A DNA stretch of 61,868 nucleotides from assembly GCA_036378175.1 (NCBI GenBank), contig DASUWY010000045.1, forward strand, positions 1 to 61,868, read 5' to 3'. Shown here in pieces: positions 8,376-16,570 of this stretch (positions are counted from its first letter, which is position 1; each line of letters starts with the position of its first letter). Position numbers and translations under genes: made by a program. Source of the stretch: Thermoleophilaceae bacterium. Its GTDB lineage: Bacteria; Actinomycetota; Thermoleophilia; Solirubrobacterales; Thermoleophilaceae. The notes beneath the pieces were generated by a model, which was not told the DNA's origin, made no database searches, and worked only from the letters and a program-made list of their open reading frames with translations.

Positions 8376-10608
8376 GCGCGAGCGCCGAGAGGAACTCCAT
8401 CAGCTCACGCACGGGCATCGGCTTGGCGAACGCGAAGCCCTGACCCCACGGGCAGCCGAGCTCACGCAGCCGCTGCGCCTGCTTCTCCGTCTCGATCCCC
8501 TCGGCCACCGTGCCGAGGTCCATGCGGCGGCAGAGGTCGAGGATGATGCTGGCGAGCACGCCCGAGCTGCCCTCCTCGGCGAGCTCGTCCACGAACGGCT
8601 TGGGGATCTTGAGCACGTCGATCGGGAAGCGCTGGAGGTACTGGAGCGACGAGTAGCCGGTGCCGAAGTCATCGATGGCGATCCGCACCTCCAGCTCCTT
8701 CAGCGCCTGGAGCTTCGCGATCGTCGCCTCGGTGTCGTGCATCAGGAGCGTCTCCGTGAGCTCGAGCACCAGCGTCCGCGGCGGCAGCTGCCAGCGCTCG
8801 AGCACCGCGGCCACCTCGTCAACGATGTCCGGCTGCTCGAGCTGCCACGCCGAGAGGTTCACCGCCACCTGGAGCCGGGGATGCAGGGGCTGCCAGGCCG
8901 CGGCCTGCCGGCACGCCTCGTCCAGCACCCAGCGGCCGAGCGGCAGGATCAGCCCGCTCTCCTCCGCGAGCGGGATGAACACGCCCGGCGGCAGGAGCCC
9001 GCGTTCCGGGTGGCGCCAGCGCACCAGGGCCTCCACGCCGAGCACCTCGCCGCTCTCGAGCTTGAACGCGGGCTGGAAGTGGAGCTCCAGCTCGTCGCCC
9101 TTCACCGCGCGGCGCAGCTCGGACTCCAGGGCGAGCCGGTCCATCACTTCCGCATGCATCTCCGGCTCGAAGATCTCGTAGCGATCCTTGCCGCGGCCCT
9201 TCGCCCGGTACATCGCCACGTCGGCGTTGCGAAGGAGCGTCTCGGCGTCCTCCACCGTGCCCACCGCGATTCCGATGCTGCAGGTGACGAACACCTCACG
9301 GTCGCCGAGCATGAACGGCTCGCGCAGAGCGGACGCCACGCGCTGAGCCACATGTGCAGCCGCCATCTCGTCCCTCGCCTCCTCCAGCAGGATCGCGAAC
9401 TCGTCGCCGCCAAGCCGCGCGGCCGTCTCGGCCCGCCGCAGGCAGCCGCGAATGCGGGCCGCCACATCGAAAAGCAGCTTGTCGCCCTCCGCGTGGCCGA
9501 GGGTGTCGTTCACGAGCTTGAAGCGGTCGAGGTCCACGAAGATCACGCTCACAGCCGCGCCCCTTCTCGCCGCGCGGGCGAGCGAGTGGTCGAGGCGGTC
9601 CATGAAGAGAGCCCGGTTGGCGAGCCCGGTGAGGGGATCGGTGAGGGCCTGGCGCATCGTGTCGCCCGTGCGCGCGGCGGCGAGGGCAAGGCTCGCGTGC
9701 TCGCAGAACGCGACGAACATGTCCTGATCCACCGCGGTGAAGTGGCGGTCGCGCTCGCGTGAGCTCACCACCAGGCTGCCGATCACGCTGCCGTGCTCGT
9801 GGAGTGGGGCGGCCATCGAGGTGGTCACGCCGTACGCCACGGCCTCTGGGCGCGCACCGGGAGCGCTCTGGTAGTCGTCGAGCACCACCAGCCGTCCGAG
9901 TTCCGGCGCCGCCGCCGTGGCGCCCGCGTTCGTCTGGCCATAGCGCAGCGCCTCCACCAGCTCGGGTGGATGCCCGATCACCGCCGGCGTGCTCATTCGC
10001 CCGGGATCGTCGGAGTCCGCCACGCGGATCGCCACCATCTCGAGATCGAGCAGCCGCGCCGCCGCGTGCACGATGGTGTCGAACACCTCCTGCAGCGAGG
10101 CGCGGCGCGAGATCGCCTCCTGGATCGAGGTGAGCTGCTCGAGCAGGATCCGCCGGCGCTCGAGCCTGAGGATGATTTCGAGCAGCCGCGCGAGGCCCTC
10201 GAGCAGGTGCCGCTCCGCCTGATCGAAATCGGAGCGGCCAACCCGGCCGAGGACCACCTCGCCATGATCGAGGTGGCCGACGATCGTGTGGCAGCGCCCA
10301 AGCCCCGGCAGCTCCACCTCGCCACCCCCCTGTTGAGCCGCGCGCAGCAGGCCCTCGCCCGGCGCGGAGCCGTCCCCGAAGCCGTACCAGTCGATCGGCG
10401 CGCCCCGCCCGAGCATTGCGCCGAAGTCGGCGCCCACATCTTCGCCGAGCTTCTTGATGGCCGCCGTCCGGGCAGCGCGTACCCCCTGAGCCGCCGAGGT
10501 GGTGGCCAGGAGGTCGTTGAACTGCTGCGTCCACCAGGCGGCGCTGGACCTGCGATCAGATCGGTCCGTCACACCCCGGCTAATCGGCAGCAGCCGCGGA
10601 AATTGCAT
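8365..10608 (-). CDS. GAF-GGDEF-EAL c-di-GMP protein
   Basis: 747 residues. An N-terminal helical part and one or two GAF-like sensor domains (about 20-320) precede a GGDEF domain (RLGGDEF near 398) and an EAL domain (GVEALVRW near 524). The GGDEF active site is canonical, but the upstream inhibitory site RxxD reads RRAE. In the EAL domain the Asn (VNLSAWQ), ELTE, DDFGTGYSSL, AEGIE and WGQGF elements are kept, while the usual K-x-D motif reads KIP (near 667). Expected activities are synthesis and hydrolysis of cyclic di-GMP under GAF control; which one dominates cannot be told. Confidence 0.9.
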   Translation of the reverse strand: MQFPRLLPISRGVTDRSDRRSSAAWWTQQFNDLLATTSAAQGVRAARTAAIKKLGEDVGADFGAMLGRGAPIDWYGFGDGSAPGEGLLRAAQQGGGEVELPGLGRCHTIVGHLDHGEVVLGRVGRSDFDQAERHLLEGLARLLEIILRLERRRILLEQLTSIQEAISRRASLQEVFDTIVHAAARLLDLEMVAIRVADSDDPGRMSTPAVIGHPPELVEALRYGQTNAGATAAAPELGRLVVLDDYQSAPGARPEAVAYGVTTSMAAPLHEHGSVIGSLVVSSRERDRHFTAVDQDMFVAFCEHASLALAAARTGDTMRQALTDPLTGLANRALFMDRLDHSLARAARRGAAVSVIFVDLDRFKLVNDTLGHAEGDKLLFDVAARIRGCLRRAETAARLGGDEFAILLEEARDEMAAAHVAQRVASALREPFMLGDREVFVTCSIGIAVGTVEDAETLLRNADVAMYRAKGRGKDRYEIFEPEMHAEVMDRLALESELRRAVKGDELELHFQPAFKLESGEVLGVEALVRWRHPERGLLPPGVFIPLAEESGLILPLGRWVLDEACRQAAAWQPLHPRLQVAVNLSAWQLEQPDIVDEVAAVLERWQLPPRTLVLELTETLLMHDTEATIAKLQALKELEVRIAIDDFGTGYSSLQYLQRFPIDVLKIPKPFVDELAEEGSSGVLASIILDLCRRMDLGTVAEGIETEKQAQRLRELGCPWGQGFAFAKPMPVRELMEFLSALALTS

Positions 10609-10849
10609 TCAAGTAGCGCAAGCGCCCGCCGATTCAGTCCTTGTGGCCAAACCTCCCGGCCAGTGGACCGATGCGCACGCTCGGCCGCGGCTACAGCGAG
10701 CGAACCGTCAGGAAGTAACCGCCCGGCGCATGCGTCTTCTTCTATATGAAGCGGACTAAGAGCCCAATTCCCGCCGAGACGCACGTGCCGGAGTACAGGC
10801 GGACCCTGAACCGGCCGAGGCGCCACTCGCCGATCAGGCGCTTCGCCGG
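10609..10849. other. Intergenic spacer, possible 40-codon ORF
   Basis: 241 bases between the LuxR-type regulator stop and the GGDEF/EAL start, both on the minus strand. On the plus strand an ATG at 10746 opens 40 codons to a TGA at 10868 with mostly G/C third positions (MKRTKSPIPAE...), but it has no ribosome binding site and runs into the regulator gene, so it is not called as a gene. No clear promoter or terminator was seen. Confidence 0.3.
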
Positions 10850-13720
10850 CTACGGCATCTTGAGGTGATCGCTCCCAGCGTGCGCGAGCGCGTCGGGAAG
10901 CTGTCGCCGGGAGGAGATGTCGAGCTTACGGAACGCGCGGCCGAGGTGCGTCTCGACGGTCTTCTCCGTGACGAACAGCGTCTGCGCGATCTCGCGGTTC
11001 GTGCCGCCCGCCGCGGCCAGGTCCACCACGCGCCGCTCGCTCGGCGTCAGCGAGTCTGTGCCGCTGCGATCGGTGCTGCGAGGACGGACGCCGATGGCTC
11101 CAAGCTCCGCGCGCGCTCGGCTCTCCAGACGGCGAGCGCCACACCGCCCCGCCAGCTCGAGTCCCTCGAGCAGCGGTTCCCGGGCCGCCTTGCGCTGGCC
11201 GGCTGCCCGGAGCGTGGCCCCCAGATCGATCAGCGCACGGCCGTTCTCGAGTCGGGCCGGCGACCTGTCAAGAACGTCACAGGCCGCCTTGAGCAGCGCC
11301 TCTCGATCGTCAGAGCGGCCGACGAGAGCACAGGTGCGCAGCGCGATCCCGATCGCGCGTGAAGCGCCGAAGGCCCGCGCGCGGCTCAGCTCGTCGTCGG
11401 CCAGATCACAGGCGTCCTTGTGACGGCCGAGCTTCGCCAGCGACAGCGCGGCAGTCGAGCGCCATGGGCTCACTGCCGGGTTCCCGCCCCCGAACGTCGC
11501 GTTTGCGAGGCCCCAATCGCGAAGCTCCTCCACTGCTGACTCGTGGTTGCCCGCAGCCGCGCGAAGCACGCCGGATGCGTAACGCAGTTCGGAACCGGCG
11601 ATCAGCTCCGTGTCCAATCGAACGCCGGCTCGGTCAAAGAGTCGGCGCAGGGACTCCGGGGTCTCGCCGCGATCCAGGCCCGCGAGCACGGCCGATGGCA
11701 CGGCCAGAGCGAGCACGAACTCGGAGCCGGCGAGGTCCGACGCCAGTTCGATGGCCGCGTGGGCGTGCACCTCGGCGGCAGTGAGGTCGCCGCGGCGCAC
11801 CTCGATGAACGCGCGATGAGCCAGCACTGACGACACCGTGAGGGCGGCCCCGCGCTGCTGAGCCTCGGCGAGCACCTCGTTCGCGTGCAGCAGCGCCGTG
11901 TCGAAGCGATCCGCGACGGTGAGCACGGCAAGTGCCAGGAGAGCCCACGCCCGATGCGGCTCCGTCGGCAGACCCGCCGCAAGCGCCCTTTCCGCGAGAT
12001 CCCCTGCCCGTGCTGCGGAGCCCGGGCGCATGATCTCGTCCAGCGCCAGGGTCACGAGCGTGGTAGCCGGCAGCTGACCGTCCGCCCGGCGCTGCGACGA
12101 GCAGAACCCCACCATCGACTCGTCCGCCTCGCGCTTGGCCGCCACCGAGCTGCAGCTGATGCCCATCAGCGCGACCTCGAGCCGCTCCCGAACGCGGTCC
12201 TCGTCGCCCACGTGGTCGCGTGCGCGGCGGAGGATGGCCGCTCCCTCCGCGGCGCGGCCGGCGAACAGGAGCATGTTGGCCAGCTCGATGGCCGCAGTGG
12301 CGGCAGCTGCCGAGTCATCGGCGTGCTCGACGATCTCGCTGAGTAGGGCGATCGCGTCGGGCGCGCCGGCACGCGCCTGCGCCCGACCCAGCTCAAGCAT
12401 CACCGCGCTCCGGTCCACCTCGGCGGGAGGCTCGTCGATTGCCCGCAGGAGCAGACGGCTCGCGCCGGCAGCGTCGCCCAAGGCAAACGCGTCACGGGCC
12501 GCTTCTCGCAACAGCTCCACGGCTGCCGGATTGCCGGTCGGCTCGGTATGCATGACCTGAGCGGCGATCTGGCCGGCCGGAGCGCCGCGTTCGCGCAGGA
12601 TCGTGGCCGCGGCGTAATGGAGCCGCTCGCGTTCAGCGGGTGAGAGATCTCCATAGATCGCCGTGCCGAGGATCGGGTGGACGAAACGCATGCTCCCGCC
12701 CGCTTCCACGACACCGGCAAATACGAGGGCCGCGCTGGCCGACTCGAGCTCGGCACCGTCCACCCGCGCCAGGCGGGCAGCATCGCGCACGCTGGCGCCG
12801 TCCCCGAGAACGCTGAGGGCGCGGGCCAGCGCGCCGGCGGTCGGCGGCAGACGCGAGAGGCGGAGCAGAACGCTGTTGGCCACGCCGCGCGGCACGAGTG
12901 TCGCGACCTGGGCGGCATCCGCCGACGTGGGCGCCAAGCCGCGCGCCGCGACCTCGTCCAGAAGCTCACCGATCAGGAACGGATTGCCGCCGGTCACATC
13001 CGCGCACGCCAGGACGAACGCTTCATCGGGCCGGCCGCCCAGCCGCGCGGCCACGAGTGCGCCCACCGCCGCTTGCGTGAGGGGCGCGGGACGAAGAGTT
13101 TGAGTTGAGGGATCCGATGCGAGCGCCGCCGCCTCGGGCGTGACCGCGGGATCGAGCGGGCGCGTGGCGAGGACGATGGCGAGCGGCTGTCCCTCGAGCC
13201 GTCGCGCGATGAACGAAAGTGCGCGGGCGGATGGCCCGTCGCACCAGTGCAGGTCATCGATCAGGAGTACGGCAGGCGTGTCGGCGGCGAGGTTCGACGC
13301 GAGCCAGTAGAGGCCGTGGTGCCAGGCATACTCGGGATCCACGCCAGGCGCACTTCCCGTGGACCCGATCGGCGCCCCGGTGAGAAGGTCCGCCGCCAGG
13401 CTCGCCGCGCCCTCGAGCCAGCGATCGCGCTCGGCCTGGGCGGCGTCCCGCAACGGCAATTCGAAGAGCTGGCGGACGATCCCGAACGGGAAACCACTCT
13501 CCATCTGCGTGGCGCGGGCCTGGAGAAGCCGCAGGCCGATGTGTTCGGCGCAGCAGCGTGCCTCGTCGAGCAGGCGCGACTTCCCCATGCCCGGAGCGGC
13601 CTCGATCAACAGCGCGCCGCCGTCGCGGCGGCCCGCCGAATGGAGCACGGCCCGGATGCGCTCGACCTCGTGCTCGCGCTCGAGCAGGGCGACCGGCCGA
13701 GCAACCGCGGGCGTGTTCAT
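10850..13720 (-). CDS. Large AAA-ATPase LuxR-family transcriptional regulator
   Basis: About 956 residues from the ATG at 13720 (MNTPAVARPVALLERE); an in-frame start at 13759 would add 13 residues. N-terminal AAA domain: Walker A AAPGMGKS near residue 43 and Walker B AVLLIDDLHW. The middle is a long helical repeat region of TPR/MalT type. The last 60 residues are a LuxR HTH (LTPSERRVVDLAAAGGTNREIA ... TVETHLGRAFRKL). This is the LAL architecture of ATP-dependent activators that bind a ligand through the repeat region. Target genes are unknown. Confidence 0.9.
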   Translation of the reverse strand: MNTPAVARPVALLEREHEVERIRAVLHSAGRRDGGALLIEAAPGMGKSRLLDEARCCAEHIGLRLLQARATQMESGFPFGIVRQLFELPLRDAAQAERDRWLEGAASLAADLLTGAPIGSTGSAPGVDPEYAWHHGLYWLASNLAADTPAVLLIDDLHWCDGPSARALSFIARRLEGQPLAIVLATRPLDPAVTPEAAALASDPSTQTLRPAPLTQAAVGALVAARLGGRPDEAFVLACADVTGGNPFLIGELLDEVAARGLAPTSADAAQVATLVPRGVANSVLLRLSRLPPTAGALARALSVLGDGASVRDAARLARVDGAELESASAALVFAGVVEAGGSMRFVHPILGTAIYGDLSPAERERLHYAAATILRERGAPAGQIAAQVMHTEPTGNPAAVELLREAARDAFALGDAAGASRLLLRAIDEPPAEVDRSAVMLELGRAQARAGAPDAIALLSEIVEHADDSAAAATAAIELANMLLFAGRAAEGAAILRRARDHVGDEDRVRERLEVALMGISCSSVAAKREADESMVGFCSSQRRADGQLPATTLVTLALDEIMRPGSAARAGDLAERALAAGLPTEPHRAWALLALAVLTVADRFDTALLHANEVLAEAQQRGAALTVSSVLAHRAFIEVRRGDLTAAEVHAHAAIELASDLAGSEFVLALAVPSAVLAGLDRGETPESLRRLFDRAGVRLDTELIAGSELRYASGVLRAAAGNHESAVEELRDWGLANATFGGGNPAVSPWRSTAALSLAKLGRHKDACDLADDELSRARAFGASRAIGIALRTCALVGRSDDREALLKAACDVLDRSPARLENGRALIDLGATLRAAGQRKAAREPLLEGLELAGRCGARRLESRARAELGAIGVRPRSTDRSGTDSLTPSERRVVDLAAAGGTNREIAQTLFVTEKTVETHLGRAFRKLDISSRRQLPDALAHAGSDHLKMP

Positions 13721-13857
13721 GGGCCGGCGGATCGTATGCCCGTATGGGCGCGGGCGCAATGTTCAGGGGTCCATGTCAGGGATGCGCCCGATGTGCGGGG
13801 CGCTCGCCGAGCCGAGCATGAGCGGCACCAGCAACCAGTCCGGACAAGGAGGACGAC

Positions 13858-14070
13858 ATGCCGCTCATCCAGGTAAAGCTCATCGAGGGCGTCTTCACCG
13901 CGCCGCAGAAGCGGGAGATCGTGCAGCGTCTCAGCGAGACGCTCGTGGAGATCGTCGGCGAGAACATGCGCCGGATCACCTGGTGCGTGGTCGAGGAGAT
14001 CGGCAGCGGGGAGTGGGGGATCGGTGGCCAGCCGCTCACCGCCGACGACGTCCGGGCGCTCGTGTCATGA
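13858..14070 (+). CDS. 4-oxalocrotonate tautomerase family protein
   Basis: 70 residues, matching the short tautomerase subunits. Mature Pro1 (second codon, MPLIQVKLIEG) is the expected catalytic base, and the beta-alpha-beta pattern is visible. RBS AAGGAGGAC lies 5 bases before the ATG. Its stop overlaps the sigma factor start by 4 bases (ATGA), so an enzyme subunit is coupled to a sigma factor gene. Substrate unknown. Confidence 0.88.
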   Translation: MPLIQVKLIEGVFTAPQKREIVQRLSETLVEIVGENMRRITWCVVEEIGSGEWGIGGQPLTADDVRALVS

Positions 14071-14633
14071 CACGACGTCTCGATCCGGAGAGGATCGGGG
14101 ATCATCTCGACCGGCTCTACCGCGTCGCGCTGGCGCTCTGCGGCTCGCGGGAGCGCGCCGAGGACCTCGTGCAGGACACCTATGTGCGGGTGCTGGCCAA
14201 GCCACGCTTTCTCCGCGGCGACGACGACCTCGGCTACCTGGTGCGCGTATTGCGCAACATGTTCATCAGCCAGTACCGGCGCGACAGTGTGAGGCCGGCG
14301 CTAGCGACCGCCGCTGAGATCGACAGCTTCGAGGACGGATCCTCGCGGCAACCGGCAGAGATCGTGGAGTCACGCCTCGTCTACGACGCGATCGCCGCGC
14401 TTCCGCCGAACTTCCGCGATGCGCTCGTTGCCGTTGACGTCGCCGGGCTCACCTATCGGGAAGCGGCCCATGCGCTTCGCGTTCGCGAGTCCACCCTCAC
14501 GAGCCGCGTCTTCCGGGCCCGGCAGAGGGTGGCCGAGGCGCTCGCGCCGGAGGAGCCGGCGGCCGGAAAGGTTTCCGAGGAGGCGTGCGTCCTTGTTGCG
14601 GACCCCACCCCGCAACGAAAGGACTCAAGGTGA
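14067..14633 (+). CDS. ECF-type RNA polymerase sigma factor
   Basis: 188 residues from the ATG at 14067, which overlaps the tautomerase stop. Region 2 includes 'AEDLVQDTYVRVL' and 'YLVRVLRNMFISQYRR'; region 4 includes 'LPPNFRDALVAVDVAGLTYREAA' (split as LPPNFRDALVAV and DVAGLTYREAA) with an HTH ending 'STLTSRVFRARQRV'. The length and two-domain form are those of a plain ECF sigma factor. No anti-sigma gene is adjacent; instead the next gene, overlapping by 4 bases, encodes a secreted RTX-repeat protein. Confidence 0.9.
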   Translation: MTRRLDPERIGDHLDRLYRVALALCGSRERAEDLVQDTYVRVLAKPRFLRGDDDLGYLVRVLRNMFISQYRRDSVRPALATAAEIDSFEDGSSRQPAEIVESRLVYDAIAALPPNFRDALVAVDVAGLTYREAAHALRVRESTLTSRVFRARQRVAEALAPEEPAAGKVSEEACVLVADPTPQRKDSR

Positions 14634-16441
14634 AACCCTCACTGCTACTGGCCACGCTGGGAGCGACGCTCGCCGGCTTTGGCATCCACGCCTTACCTGC
14701 ACACGCGGCCGTCACCTCGGCAACGACCGACGGTACGACCGCGACGCTCAACCTCGACGGCGCGGACGACAACGTCACGGTTTCCGTGTCCGGCGGCGTG
14801 CTCGTCCACGGGCAGACCACGGGCGGTCTGGCCAGCGGCGCCGACTGGGACAGCGCGACCCCCGGGACTCAGACCGTCCCCGCCGACGGCACGTTCTCCG
14901 TGGTCGTAAACGGCGGCGACGGCAACGACACGATCACCGTCCTGGCCAAGCCCACCGAGGTCTTCGGCGTGTTGCTGAATGGCAACGGCGGTGACGATGT
15001 CCTCACCGGCGCGGACACCAACGACCTCCTCAACGGAGGTGCCGGGAACGATCGCCTGATCGGGGCGAAGGGCGCCGACATCATGAACGGCGACGACGGC
15101 AACGACACCCTGGTGTGGAACAACGGCGACGGCTCGGACAACATGGACGGCGGGAACGGCAACGACACCGCCGAGGTGAACGGAAACGCCACGCTGGGTG
15201 ACACGTTCACCATCGCGCCGGACGCGCAGTCGGGTCGCATCGTGTTCAAGCGAACGAACCTGGTGCCGTTCACCCTCCAGACCACCACGGAGCACTTCCA
15301 GGTCAACGGCCTTGGAGGGGACGACTCGCTCACCTCGGTCGACGGCGTGGGCGCGCGGACGCAGCTTGCTGTTGATGGTGGTGCCGGAGACGACGTGATC
15401 AAAGGCTCCGATGGGCCCGACCTCATCGTCGGCGGCGAGGGCAACGACATCCTCGACGGCGGCGCAGGTGACGACCGGATCGTCGGCGACCGCGGCAGCG
15501 ACACCATGAACGGTGATGCGGACGACGACACGCTCGTCTGGAACAACGGCGACGGCACGGATGTCATGAACGGCGACGACGGCCGCGACGACATCGAGGT
15601 GAACGGCTCCCCGACCGCGGGTGACATGTTCAACGTCCACCCGAACGGAGACCGCATCGACTTCGAGCGCACGAACCTCGTCCCGTTCTCGCTCGACATC
15701 GGCTCCAGCGAGACGATGCACGCGAACGGGCTCGGGGGCGACGACGCGATCACCGTCGGTGACGTCGGCGCTTTCGAGGTCACGGCCGCCGGCGGCCCGG
15801 GCAACGACACGCTCACGGGCGGCAGCGGCTCGGAGACCTTCCTGGGCGGATCGGGTGACGACACGATCAATCCGGGGGGCGGTCTCGACGTGGTCTCCGG
15901 TGATGACGGCAACGACACCGTCAACATCCGCGACAACACGGCCGACGTGGCGCGTGGCGGCACGGGCAACGACTCGGTCGTGGCGGACACGCCGGATCTC
16001 GACACCCTCGACGGCTTCGAGACGGTGGACCGGCCGCAGGTCGATGCGCAGGTGCCGGCCAACACCGCCACCCGCCCGGTGACGATCGCGGGCGGCACCG
16101 TGAAGGTGAGGAAGTCTGGCCGCATCGCGGCGATCAAGGTGAGCTGCCCGGCGGATTCGCCCGGCCACTGCACCGGCTCGCTCATCCTGCGCACCGCCCA
16201 CCGCGTTCACGTCGCCGGCCTGAGCGTGATCTTCGAGTTGGGCAGCGCGCGCTATGACGTCGCCCCCGGCGCCTCGGAGACACTGAGGGTGAAGGTGCTG
16301 AAGGGCACCGAACGGCTGGCTGACCGCAAGGGCCACCTGAAGGCACTGGCGATCGCCTCCACCGGGTCGTCGGGCAGCATCGCATCCACGACCCAGGGCC
16401 TGACACTCGCGCTGGGTACCGCGAGGAAGAAGGTCCATTAG
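14630..16441 (+). CDS. Secreted RTX-like calcium-binding repeat protein
   Basis: 603 residues from GTG at 14630, overlapping the sigma stop (GTGA) after AAAGGA. Upstream in-frame codons lie in the sigma gene. A signal peptide ends at about residue 24 (HALPAHA). Many nonapeptide-like repeats (GGDGNDTI, GGAGNDRL, GGEGNDIL, GGSGDDTI) indicate calcium-binding beta-roll segments. A unit of about 141 residues is repeated in tandem: 'DTLVWNNGDG' occurs at residues 159 and 300 and 'RTNLVPF' follows in each. A C-terminal non-repeat domain (about 480-603) has two cysteines. No protease, lipase or adhesin domain is evident. Surface or extracellular role inferred. Confidence 0.85.
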   Translation: MKPSLLLATLGATLAGFGIHALPAHAAVTSATTDGTTATLNLDGADDNVTVSVSGGVLVHGQTTGGLASGADWDSATPGTQTVPADGTFSVVVNGGDGNDTITVLAKPTEVFGVLLNGNGGDDVLTGADTNDLLNGGAGNDRLIGAKGADIMNGDDGNDTLVWNNGDGSDNMDGGNGNDTAEVNGNATLGDTFTIAPDAQSGRIVFKRTNLVPFTLQTTTEHFQVNGLGGDDSLTSVDGVGARTQLAVDGGAGDDVIKGSDGPDLIVGGEGNDILDGGAGDDRIVGDRGSDTMNGDADDDTLVWNNGDGTDVMNGDDGRDDIEVNGSPTAGDMFNVHPNGDRIDFERTNLVPFSLDIGSSETMHANGLGGDDAITVGDVGAFEVTAAGGPGNDTLTGGSGSETFLGGSGDDTINPGGGLDVVSGDDGNDTVNIRDNTADVARGGTGNDSVVADTPDLDTLDGFETVDRPQVDAQVPANTATRPVTIAGGTVKVRKSGRIAAIKVSCPADSPGHCTGSLILRTAHRVHVAGLSVIFELGSARYDVAPGASETLRVKVLKGTERLADRKGHLKALAIASTGSSGSIASTTQGLTLALGTARKKVH

Positions 16442-16450
16442 CGAAACGGT

Positions 16451-16480
16451 CCCCGGTCGCGCCCAACGGCGCGGCCGGGG
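16451..16480 (+). terminator. Hairpin terminator after RTX-like gene
   Basis: A 12-bp stem CCCCGGTCGCGC / GCGCGGCCGGGG with one G-T pair and a 6-base loop starts 10 bases after the stop codon. No T run follows, but the stability and placement fit a transcription end. Confidence 0.65.
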
Positions 16481-16513
16481 AGCCGCTCTCCCTACTCCAA
16501 CTCCTTACGCCCT

Positions 16514-16556
16514 ACTGGTTTCAATATCCTCAGCGAGGCCTGAAGAACCAACCAGT
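16514..16556 (+). promoter_or_regulatory. Inverted repeat upstream of citrate synthase
   Basis: ACTGGTT (16514-16520) and AACCAGT (16550-16556) are perfect inverted copies, separated by 29 bases and ending 14 bases before the citrate synthase ATG. GTGGGAG, the likely ribosome binding site, abuts the right arm. It could be an operator or a hairpin affecting translation; function is inference. Confidence 0.35.
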
Positions 16557-16570
16557 GGGAGTTGCCGAAT

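Noticed and set aside
10746..10868. 40-codon ORF MKRTKSPIPAE... on the plus strand.
   Set aside because: No ribosome binding site, ends inside the LuxR regulator gene, and no recognisable features; only the third-position bias favours it.
14067..14633. tRNA or rRNA genes anywhere in the window, judged by GGTTCGA-type T-loop matches.
   Set aside because: The few GGTTCGA matches (such as 4614 region and 59856) belong to the riboswitch or a short inverted repeat, and no cloverleaf could be built.
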